NCBI GenBank assembly: GCA_037833965.1
Contig: AP031351.1
Location: forward strand, 5,902,501 to 5,966,500
DNA length: 64,000 bases
Source of the DNA: Marchantia polymorpha subsp. ruderalis
Taxonomy: Eukaryota > Streptophyta > Marchantiopsida > Marchantiales > Marchantiaceae
Direction of reading: 5' to 3'
Each line of letters begins with the position of its first letter. The first letter of the stretch is position 1. Shown here piece by piece: positions 51,631 through 62,200 of this stretch. The position numbers and the translations under genes are program-made. The notes beneath the pieces were generated by a model that was given only the letters and a program-made list of their open reading frames with translations, made no database searches and was not told where the DNA came from.

Positions 51631-52050
51631 TGTAACCATCTTTAGTTAGTTAGAACTAAAGTAGAGGTTACTCTGAATATGGATGTAGATACTTTAGTGT
51701 GCACTAGTCATAGCTGCCACATCAGCGATCCGCGCACTTGGTAGGTACAGAGTGGATGTGTTAGTTGACAGTGCCACGTCAGCAATCCGTGTGCTTGTAG
51801 GTAAGGATTGAGTGTGTTAGTTAGTGTGTTAGTTGGGTGCGCCACGTCAGCGATCCGTGTGCTTGTTAGGGTTATCCGCCACGTCATCCATCCACTAGGA
51901 GTGGGATGGATGGTGGGGATTAGATCTTATCACTTTGTACTTGTTGGTGAGAGCTATATAAGGGAGAGGAGAACCATTGTTGGTATCTCTCATCTTCAGA
52001 GTTTACGTTTCTATCTTCGAGTGAACTTCTCTCTAAACCCTAGTGTCACA
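51631..52050 (+). repeat. 5' LTR of the Ty3/Gypsy element
   Basis: The 420-bp LTR begins TGTAACC and ends GTCACA. It carries a TATA-like box (TATATAAG, 51955-51962) and four copies of a GCCACRTCA motif starting at 51716, 51773, 51841 and 51878. By eye it differs from the 3' LTR at a single base. Confidence 0.95.
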
Positions 52051-52051
52051 A

Positions 52052-52063
52052 TGGTATCAGAGC
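52052..52063 (+). promoter_or_regulatory. Primer-binding site of the Gypsy element
   Basis: TGGTATCAGAGC, complementary to the 3' end of initiator tRNA-Met, lies one base inside the 5' LTR. Confidence 0.9.
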
Positions 52064-55000
52064 GACCTTGCTCTTTCCTTGAGTGTGGATTACCCCTCAT
52101 GGAATAGCAAGTGAGTGATGATGGAGTGTAGTCTTGAGAGTGTATAGAGGCTGGCAGAGGTCATTCATCTGCATGTAGAGAGAGGTGGAAGGGGGAAATT
52201 GTGTTTTTGCAGATATGGACGGGATTGACAGGAATCCAGTACCGCACTGGCCAATTCCTAACCTATTCGATATTCACCTTCGTTGCATGGAGAAACATCA
52301 TTTTCGGATGTACCTTGTGGCTTGTTGGGGTGCAGATTTTATGACTAGAGTGATGGAGTCAAGAGTGCCACTGATTCTTCCAATAGTTACTTATGGAGAG
52401 ACTTGGGATTGTACTATATACATTCTATACTGATTGTTTCATGGATTTGAATCGCGAACCACCTGTTCCGGTTCGATTCAGCACTTATGTAGAGATTAGA
52501 ACAGTATATAGACAGAAGAGGATATGGAGAGATTTTCTTGTGAGGAATTATGGAGAGGAGTACTATAGAGCTGTGATAGAGTCACCTGCACCTTTTGTGA
52601 CTCCTTTGTTGAGAGGTCACATAGTGATTATACTCACTTTGTATTAGAGGGATTGTGAGAAAGCATGGGAACATCAATTGATATGGGTGAGGTTCTCAAT
52701 GCAATCATGGCGGAGATGAAGGAGTTGAGAAAAGCAATAGTAGATGGGCATACCAAGCAGCAAACCATGGAAGATAAAATCTTCGCATTAGAGAGTGAGA
52801 AAGTAGAGAGAGAGAGAGTTGGAGAGATGGAAGTTGAACCTCAAGTTCAAGCTTCCCAAGTTCAGCCAGAACCAACTCCTATTGATGCAGCAGAGGCAAA
52901 TAGGAGACGTCTTCAAGAGATTGAAGATCAAGCAAATCTTTTGCTTCGAATGGGAAAATCCTGTAAGGTGGAAGCTTACAAAGGGAGTAGAGCAATGGGA
53001 GTGTTAGAGGGATGGATTATGAGGATGAATATTCATTTATCCCATTTTCATGTTTCTGATTATATTGCAGGAATGTTCATGAGATCTTATCTTACGGATA
53101 AGGCTCTCACATGGTACACAACATGAGAGAGAATGCTTTCAGAAAGAGGTGCTACCATTTCGTGGAGTGGAATGCAAGAAGGACTTCTGCAAAATTTTCA
53201 AGCGGTGGATTCTCTTCAAACTGCAAGAATGAAGTTGTGGGATCTGAAGCAGAAAGGAGGTATTCATGAGTACATTGAAGAATTTCGTGATCTTCAAGTA
53301 TCTATCATGGATATGAGTGGAGCTGAAGCCTTGGACGTGTTCAAACGAGGCTTGAAAGATCGAATTCGAAAGGAGGTGATGGTAAGCAATCCATCTACTG
53401 TGAATGAAGCAATCGCAATTGCTCAACGAATTTCAGGTGCTTTTGGTGTCACACACGGTGAACCAGTGAGCAATTTTAGAGATCCATCTGGTCCAACACC
53501 GATGGAGTTGGGAAACCTTCGACGTAGAGAAGGTTTTGCACCAACAAGAGGACCACCACCAAGATTTGGAGGTGAGATTAGGCGACCAGGAGTTCCAAAT
53601 TTGCAAGAAGGTTATGCAAATAATGGAATGGTTCGAGGAGGAGCTGGAGTTCGTGACAATCGCCAATGCTATGCATGTGGACGAATGGGTCACATAGCCA
53701 AGTTTTGTCGAGTTCGGCCGACACAACAAGGAGGACGGCCCATGCAGCGACGACCGTTCAACAATATGGAGGGGATAGAGTATGAAGAGGTGGAGGAAGC
53801 AGTTTCGGGAAACGAAGATCACCAGTAATCTTGCCTCGCGGCCTTACTGGTTCTACAAAGCAAAGAAAAGGCGAGGTTGGAAGAAGGCAATGGTTGGGAG
53901 CTCATGGAAGGAGTAAGAAGCAAGCTCAACTCATTGTCACTGATGGTTTCATGGAATAACACAAGGTGAGAGTTTTAATTGATCCTGGAGCAACTGAGAA
54001 TTTTCTATCAAGGAGTGTTGCTATGAAGTTAGGTTTGATGTTGATGAAGGACGTGAGTGAAGAAGTGGAATTGCCAAACGGGCAAACTGAAGTGATAGAA
54101 ACACTACCACGGAGTGTAGAATTATCCATAGGTAGATACAAGGAGAGCATTGAATGGAGAGTAATTCGTTTAGCTCGATATGATGTCATCCTTGGAATGT
54201 CATGGATGGAACAATATAATCCGAAGGTAGATTGGAGAAGAAAAGTGATTACAAGTAGTGGATGGAAGATCTATGGAGATAGAATTAGATCTCAGAATAG
54301 AAATTTACCCCTCTTCGTGATGGGTACAGCATCCATTTCTAGAGATGATGTATGTTTCCTTGGACTTATAAGAGATATTGGGTCCACGGACAAACCTTAC
54401 ATCCCGGAGTCCTTGAACGACATTTTTATGGAGTATAAAGATGTTTTTCCAGATGATCTACCTGCAGGATTACCACCAAAGAGGCGAGTAGATCACAAGA
54501 TTGAGGTGATACCTTGAAGTACACCAACTTGCAAAGCTCCATATCGTTTGGCTCCAAACGAATTGGAAGAATGCAAAGCTCAAGTGGAGGAGATGTTGAG
54601 CAAGGGATTCATTCAACCAAGTGTTTCACCTTATGGAGCTCCAGTACTCTTTGTGAAGAAGAAGGATGGATCCATGAGACTATGTATCGATTATCGCGGG
54701 TTGAATCAGCAAACGGTGAAAAACAAATATCCATTACCTCGTATGGATGATTTGTTTGATCAACTTCAAGGAGCGAAGTACTTCACCAGGCTAGATTTGA
54801 GAAGCGGCTACAATCAAATTCGAATTGCAGATGAAGATGTTCACAAGACAGCTTTTCGTACTAGGTATGGACACTTTGAGTATCTGGTGATGCCTTTTGG
54901 TCTCACTAATGCACCAGCTACATTCATGGGATTGATGAACGATATCTTTCGCCCTTATCTAGATAAATCTGTCATTGTTTTTCTAGATGATATATTGGTG

Positions 55001-57277
55001 TATAGCAAAACTTTGAGTGATCATAGAAGTCATTTACGAGAGGTACTTCAAGTTTTAAGAGACAATCAATTGTATGCCAAAGCTTCAAAATGTGAATTTG
55101 GCAAGTCAGAAGTAGATTACTTGGGTCATAGAGTTACAGCTACAGGAATCCAAGTGATGAGTGAGAAGATAGATGCCATTCAGAAATGGATAGCACCTGA
55201 GGATCAAACTCAATTGAAAAGTTTTCTAGGGCTCACTGGATTCTATCGTAGATTTGTGAAAGGTTTTGCTCGACTAGCTCAGGCCTTGACTTCCATGTTA
55301 GTGAAAGGTCAAAAGTGGAGATGGGGAACAGCTCAAGAGTTAGCTTTTCAAGCATTGAAAGATGCTTTGTTACACGCACCTATTCTCAAGTGGTATGATC
55401 CTAACCGTTCTATCAAGTTGGCCACTGACGCATCAGGTACAACAGTAGGTGGCATACTTCAACAAGAATGGGAGGATGGATGGCATCCTGTTGCTTTCTA
55501 TTCTCGAAAGTTGGTGGCGGCGGAACAAAATTATCACACGACAGAACGAGAGGAGTTAGCTATCGTGTTGGCAACCAAACATTGGAAGCATTATTTGGGT
55601 GATAAGGAGTTTGTGGTGGAGACTGATCATAAACCCTTGGTTTATTTGGAAACTCAGAAGGATCTGTCCAAACGACAAATTCGATGGGCAGAGTGGAGTG
55701 GCGTCAACGCTTCAACATGAAGATTGTGTACGTGGAGGGAAAGAAGCAACTTGCAGATGCCCTCACACGCATGCCTTGTTTGAATCATGTTGCAGAAGTG
55801 AAAATTCAGGCGGATTGGTGGAGCAAGATGTCACAAGCCACAAAGGAGGATGAAGAGATCACTCGGGCACTACAAACTGGAAAGGCAGAGAAATCTCGAG
55901 GTTTGGCGTTTTACAATCAGCGTATATGGATTCCACAAGATCACGATTTGCGCACAATGATTTTGGCAGAAAGTCATGATACAGCCATTGCAGGTCATGT
56001 GGGAGTGGAGAAAACCGTGAAGAGTATACAACGAGTGTACTATTGGCCCAAAATACGTGAGGATGTGGAGTCTTATGTTCGAAGTTGTGTTGCTTGTCAA
56101 CAAAACAAGGCAAGTAATCAAAAACCAGCGGGTTTATTACAGCCTCTTCCTATTCCCGAACAGCGGTGGGAACATGTCACCATGGATCTTGTATGTGAGT
56201 TACCAAGGACTTCGTTAAGACATGATTCAGTGGTGGTTTTTGTGGACAAATTGAGCAAGATGATTCACATCAGGCCAACCACAAAAACAGTAACAGCTCC
56301 ACAACTAGCTCAATTGTATCTAGATGCAGTTTTTGTGAATCATGGTTTAAGCAAAGTGTTAATCACGGATAGAGGTACTCACTTCACTAGTTTATTTTGG
56401 AAAACTTTGTTTAGTTTTTTCAAAACAAAACTAGCAATGTCAACGGCCTATCATCCTCAAACTGATAGACAAACTGAGAGGGCAAATAGAACCATAGAGG
56501 ATATGCTACGAGCATTCACATTAGAAGAGCAAGAAGAGTGGGACAACCTTTTGCCACTTGTGGAATTTGCATATAACAATTCTGTTAATGCATCCACAAA
56601 AGTGTCTCCATTTTTTCTTATGTATGGAGCTCATCCGATAACTCCTTCAAGTTTGATGAGACTTCCCAAAGGAGAGGAGTTTTCGACCAAAGTTGCAGCA
56701 GTCAACGAATTCGTGGAGCATATTCACCGAGGACTACATCAGGCCAAGGAGAAGTTGGTGATAGCTCAAAATCGGCAAAAGCAGCATGCCGATGCTCATC
56801 GTAGAGAAGTGATTTTTGAGGTTGGAGATCATGTTTGGTTATCTACAACGAATTTGTCTCTTGTAGGAACACCAAAGTTAAACCCTAGGTTCATTGGTCC
56901 ATTTTTGGTTTTGAAGAGTGTTGGTGAAGTGTCATACAAGTTGGAACTTCCGTCACATATGAAAATACATCCAGTATTTCATGTGTCACGATTGCGAAAA
57001 CATGTACCACGACCAAAACAATTCACCAACCAACCAGCACCACCTCCTCTTCCAACCTTGATAGCAGATCATGAGGAGTTTGAGGTAGAAAAGATACTCA
57101 AGAAACGAATTCGAGGTCATAAATATCCCAAAGTAGAGTATTTGATTCAATGGAAAGGCTATCCATCGTATGAATCAACTTGGGAACCAGCTAAAAATTT
57201 AGCAAATGCACCTTTGATAGTTCAGGAATTTGAACGTATGTGCAACGAGGACGTTGCATCTTAAAAGGAGGGAGGTT

Positions 57278-57697
57278 TGTAACCATCTTTAGTTAGTTAG
57301 AACTAAAGTAGAGGTTACTCTGAATATGGATGTAGATACTTTAGTGTGCACTAGTCATAGCTGCCACATCAGCGATCCGCGCACTTGGTAGGTACAGAGT
57401 GGATGTGTTAGTTGACAGTGCCACGTCAGCAATCCGTGTGCTTGTAGGTAAGGATTGAGTGTGTTAGTTAGTGTGTTAGTTGGGTGCGCCACGTCAGCGA
57501 TCCGTGTGCTTGTTAGGGTTATCCGCCACGTCATCCATCCACTAGGAGTGGGATGGATGGTGGGGATTAGATCTTATCACTTTGTACTTGTTGGTGAGAG
57601 CTATATAAGGGAGAGGAGAACCATTGTTGGTATCTCTCATCTTCAGAGTTTACGTTTCTATCTTCGAGTGAACTTCTCTCTAAACCCTAGTGTTACA
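57278..57697 (+). repeat. 3' LTR of the Ty3/Gypsy element
   Basis: 420 bp, beginning TGTAACC and ending GTTACA, and otherwise identical by eye to the 5' copy. It is preceded by a purine-rich tract and followed by the AATAG duplication. Confidence 0.95.
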
Positions 57698-57702
57698 AAT
57701 AG
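57698..57702. repeat. Target-site duplication AATAG, right
   Basis: Exact match to 51626-51630 on the other side of the element. Confidence 0.9.
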
Positions 57703-58780
57703 CTATTTTAAATGTCACTCATATTTTTTATTACAGATTTTATCATAAACTAAAGTAACATACATCAATCATATGAATGTCATGTACACATTAAAATTGT
57801 CAAAAGTTTTTATTTTATATTCAATGTGATAATATTGTATACAAAAAAGAGTGATTTTTGAGTGTAAATCTTGATACATCATTTGAAAAAAATTGTAGCA
57901 AATAATTAAACAAGCTACATATAGAAGGTAAGATTTATTTATTTCTTCATTGTTTAGTGATTTTTACAACAGTTTTTCTATGCAGTGTATCTTGTAGAAA
58001 AAATATAAATAATAATGAATATAATGTACAAAATGTTCCAAACGTATATTGATTTTCATAATAAATCATTCTAATAGTACAGATACTTTTGATTCAAATT
58101 TTTTATCAGTAATGAATTTTTTGTTTGAAATAAAAGATTGGCTGGGTCCACAATCTTTTAAAATTATCTCTTTATTTTACTCTTCAGTGTAGATGAAAAT
58201 TGTTTTTCATTAAAATGGAGCATCTAAGTCTGAAGTATTTTACTCTTTAATTTTCAAAAATAGTATACTTCAGGAAATTTTGTTTATTTGTTTAAATTAT
58301 TGCCATGTTTGCGTTTAAACTTCTATAAAAAATAGACCTAATCTTAAAATAAGAAGCTGGTAGAGAATTGAAATCGCATCTAACAGTCCAAGCTGGATCC
58401 AAGTTCTGTCATCCTTGGGGAGAAACGCATCATAATTAGGATAACTCAAAATCCTACATTTTCTATAGAGTTTTTATAGACCCTCTCGTATAGAAATGAG
58501 GCAAGTCTTTTGTTGATTATATTCAAGCTTATATTATTGAAACAAAATACCAGTGAATTTGTAGATATCATGTAGTTTTAATTAACATTTATAAATGGTA
58601 TTAGTTGATGAAAATTAATCAAAATCTCAAAGATATCATATCATCTCCAAAGCATAAATAATTATTCAAAACCTAGTCTTGGATAATGTTACGCATTGAT
58701 AATGAAACAAACAGTTATTGGTCATCTTAAATACAGCAAAACATACGTCGACAGTAAATAACTAGCTCCATAACTTGGCC
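57703..58780. other. AT-rich intergenic DNA
   Basis: AT-rich DNA between the Gypsy element and the CPN10 promoter island. No coding or RNA signal was recognised. Confidence 0.5.
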
Positions 58781-59079
58781 TTTCATTTATATTTCATTTA
58801 TGCACCACTCACTTCTAGCTATTTGGCTTTGCACTCACTTGCGTTCGTTTGGGAAAAAATAGACAGAGGCAGGGCCACACAGGGTTTAGGGTTTTGCTCG
58901 AAGGGCCAAATCAGAGAGAGCGACTCAACGAGTCATCCTACTTGGACCCGAAGACGACGGTCTAGCTGGCGGTGCGACGTGCTTCTGGAAGTCTCTGTCT
59001 ATTAGAATATTATTATTCAGCGAATGGCGAATAAGCTTTCGACGGCCCAAGTTCGTGCTTCGTAGGGTATATTGGTCCG

Positions 59080-59087
59080 TATATATA
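59080..59087 (+). promoter_or_regulatory. Putative TATA box of CPN10
   Basis: TATATATA lies about 195 bp before the CPN10 ATG in otherwise mixed sequence, which would give a 5' UTR of about 165 nt. Confidence 0.5.
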
Positions 59088-59278
59088 GTGGCTGTCGATC
59101 CGTCGCGATCGAGCTGGTAGAGGAGAAGACGACGGGCAGCGCTGTGCACACGACGAGCCCAGACCAGACGCGAGTGAAGAGGAGAGCAGCAGTCGACTCG
59201 ATTGGGCTCTAATTTGCCCACTCTTCGGGGAACATCGAGTTGACGGCGATCGTCGCTTTTCCGTAGAACTCGAGCGAA

Positions 59279-60902
59279 ATGGCCAGGAAGTTGATTCCCC
59301 TGTTGGATAGAATTTTGGTCGAGAAGGTCGTTGCGCCGACAAAATCTGCCGGTGGCATCTTATTGCCTGAATCCGCTGCTGCTAGCAAGGTATGAACGCT
59401 GAATGTTGAAGGTCACTGATGCTTTTGAGTCCTCCATCGGGGTCCCCAGCTGACTTGCTTGACGTGATGAGAAGCCCGACTGTTGTAGTCGGCCTCCTCT
59501 GTGGGCGAAATTGCGGCCACGAAAGTAAGTCACGTCTTTGGTCGAAAGTCCTCGGGCCAATGATGACATCCATTGTTCAGCAAGATTCGCAGCGCCCTAG
59601 CTGCGAGTCTTGCTGAACAATGGATGTGATCATTGGCAGCTGATGCTCTCCACCTTAACCTGCCACGGATTAATCTTATCTTTCTTTCGCCAGATTGTCA
59701 GAAGAGAGTGTTACCACATGAGCACTCTTTATGCTGGTTATCCTTCAGTGAGATTTTCGAGAACGTTGTGATCGTCTGTTTCGGTCCTGTCGCCTGTTAC
59801 TGCAACGTGCACTGATCAGAATTCGCCAATCGCTTCGTGGCCTTGACGATCACCTTGTTAACTCATGGAAATAGATTATTCAGGTTGTAGATAATTAGAT
59901 CGCGCACTATTGTGTGGTTTCACTGTTCGATTGCAACGACATCGGATGTGTTAATGACATTCTTAAATGTGAGCGGCCTGCCATTTTCGAATGCTTTGTT
60001 CGAACCTCGGGGGCTTTTTTAGATCACGAGTGGTATCGAGGTTTTACTGAAGAAATCGAAGAGAATGAGCAATTGTCAGCTTCTCTTCGCAGTAACAAGA
60101 GTCTGGAGTATTTTGTCGACTGATGGACATAATCTGTTTCGTGATCTATGTAGGTCAACTCCGGAATTGTAATTGCAACCGGTCCTGGTGGTAGAACAAG
60201 AGATGGAAACGTCATTCCCGTCAGCGTGAAGGAAGGTGACACTGTTATGCTTCCAGAATACGGTGGAACTGCTCTCAAACTTGGAGAAAAAGAGTGAGTT
60301 TGAACTTTTTGTTGGTCACTGGGGCTTTTCCACAAGTAATTCTGTGATCACGACGGACTTGCTGTTCGTTGCAACTCGCCCTTTTCGCCCTTACGTATTG
60401 TCTCTATGAATGCTGCTCTCACCTGCTTTCATGTACTTGTAATACTACTCCTCATTTCTTTCGTCATTTCGCATGCTGTTTTGGCATGGTAAAGACGGAA
60501 GAAGTGTTGTAGAGCGTTCTTCAGACATATCGCTCTTGCTATAAGATATATAAGCAAATCATAAGTCATTAGTTTCTATACCGGATGGATTAACTCCCTC
60601 TGGTTAGATCTGCTCATACTTTGAACACTTTCTATAGCTCATGTATTTATAGTTTAAAGTGTTTGCCGCCAAAGTAGCACCCGAAGTCTTTCAAGGTTGT
60701 ACACCCCGTTATGATTCTAACCACATAGCACAGGTCAACATGAGATTTGTTATGATTTACAATTATAGCAAACAATCGTAGGGGTCTTTTTATTGTGACC
60801 ATCTTGTTCTAACACAAATCACGTGAAATGTTTGTGTCGTTGTTTTGTCGCAGGTACGTTCTGTACCGGGATGATGATATTTTGGGCATCTTAGAAAACT
60901 GA
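59279..60902 (+). CDS. CPN10: 10-kDa chaperonin, mitochondrial GroES homologue
   Basis: This co-chaperonin caps the CPN60 folding chamber in the mitochondrial matrix. Exons 59279-59389, 60154-60293 and 60854-60902 join in phase to 99 aa, the normal length for single-domain mitochondrial CPN10. The protein starts MARKLIPLLDRILVEKV. The mobile loop that contacts CPN60 is KSAGGILLPESA (about 23-34). The conserved core VIATGPGG (about 42-49), the roof region VIPVSVKEGDTVMLPEYGG and the C-terminal YVLYRDDDILGILEN follow. It lacks a cleavable presequence, as usual for this family, whose N-terminus is itself the import signal. Intron 1 contains a long hairpin (59556-59637). Introns are GT-AG. Confidence 0.96.
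59556..59637. repeat. 82-nt near-perfect foldback hairpin in CPN10 intron 1
   Basis: The two arms (59556-59593 and 59600-59637) form a 38-bp stem with one G-G mismatch and one G-U pair, closed by a 6-nt loop. Arm 1 contains CCATTGTTCAGCAAGATTCG. Size and pairing fit a young MIRNA-type precursor or a tiny foldback element. No known miRNA sequence was recognised. Confidence 0.8.
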
Positions 60903-62200
60903 TTAGACATATTAAATCCTCAGTGGCAAAAAATTTTGATGATTCTTTCTGTACTACTTGCAAGAGTGCAACAGTCCAGACTGGTAGATAGCGTAGATAG
61001 GTGATCGAGAATGGGGAAACACTAAATCCCCTCCTCAGAGAAATGAGATACCTTCTGATTGAAAGTGAGCAAAACCCACTCGCAAATTTCTGTGTTGTGG
61101 TTTTAACCGTCAGCTAAGAAGCTTATTCCATGGGCGTCTGCTTTGATCGAAGAGTGAAGGAATCTATCCGGGAGTGTTCTCTACAAGCCGGCATTCTTGT
61201 GAGAAAACCCACTGGAAAGGCTGACTATCGAACTGTACACGTACTTTTGTCTAGAGGCTGCCAGGTTTCTGTGAATGTCTTAATCAACTCTTTTTAGTTC
61301 TCGTTATGCTGTCTGTTTCTCCCACTACATACTTTTGATGGCTTTTGAACTAGGGTGCTTCAAGGCCTCTACTTATTTGGTTTGGCGAAGTGTCTGGTTA
61401 ATTTTCATCTTCTGATTTTGACCACCTGAGTTCCCACAACCCAGCCAGAGCTAGGGGTCTATGGCCGAAGTCGGTGGATAGCAAATTCCTTTCAGTATGC
61501 AATATGCTGCCGCCCTAATTTCAGCTCTCCTGCCACATAAGGTGTGGACATCTTAGAATGTGCATAGATATATAGACATCTTTTCGCTGTCATATGAAAA
61601 TGATAGCTAATACTGTATCGGTTCCAAAATCTCTTGTTTGGTCTGCATCGTGTGCATTGTGACAGGAGTTTTGTTTGGGTGTTTTGGAAGAATAACGGGA
61701 ACTCTCTCGAGGTGAATGTTGAGAGTGCATTCACCTCGAGTGAGGTCCCGTTATTCTTTCACATTCACATTTCTTGTGCGTCCCAATGTGTCCTCTGTAC
61801 TTTGCACGCATGGCTAGTTTGTTCCTTTTTACATAGAATGCGTAGTTCAACAGCATATCGTATTCAAGTCTATAGGATATCTTGGTGAGCTATGCGGTGA
61901 TACTACATCAGGAGATTTTCGGAAAACTCTCACGACCGTAGTTTATCACAGCAGTAACACCTGGACGGAAATTGTATCATATACACCCTCAAGAATATTA
62001 CAAGAGGGGAAAACTGAAGGGAGGTATATTTACGGTATTTATGGCTCTTTCGGTGAACTTCATTCTTCGACTTGAACCTTAGGCGGACTGAACTTTTGTC
62101 ACTCGATTTGTTTCCTAGTCTTTTTAGGTTTGATATTCTAACGACAAACTATTGCTAGTTTTATCGAAGTACAGAGTATTGGTCCTCATAAACTCATCAA
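60903..62200. other. CPN10 downstream region without a recognised gene
   Basis: Mixed sequence after the CPN10 stop, presumably starting with its 3' UTR. A long hairpin lies at 61686-61760. No protein family was recognised. Confidence 0.5.
61686..61760. repeat. 75-nt foldback hairpin downstream of CPN10
   Basis: Arms 61686-61718 and 61728-61760 pair over 33 bp with two mismatches and a G-U pair, with a 9-nt loop. The paired core includes CGAGGTGAATG and CATTCACCTCG. The size resembles the hairpin in CPN10 intron 1, but the sequence is unrelated. Confidence 0.8.

Larger units (their letters stand above)
51631..57697 (+). mobile_element. Young Ty3/Gypsy chromovirus with both LTRs
   Basis: The element is 6,067 bp, with 420-bp LTRs, a tRNA-Met primer site TGGTATCAGAGC (52052-52063), a polypurine tract (about 57263-57277) and a 5-bp AATAG duplication. 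The gag region (about 52.67-53.83 kb) has a CCHC knuckle CYACGRMGHIAKFC. The pol region (about 53.97-57.26 kb) shows, in order, aspartic protease (LIDPGATENF), reverse transcriptase ([18 protein letters not shown]), RNase H ([14 protein letters not shown]), integrase (HHCC-type zinc region, [10 protein letters not shown]) and a C-terminal chromodomain ([19 protein letters not shown]). The chromodomain marks it as a chromovirus. Nearly identical LTRs mean a recent insertion. It looks almost whole, with about three breaks in the internal region. Confidence 0.95.

Noticed and set aside
59697-59745. miR156-like word (CAGAAGAGAGTG) with a weak partner strand
   Set aside because: It differs from miR156 at both ends, and the possible stem is short and bulged.
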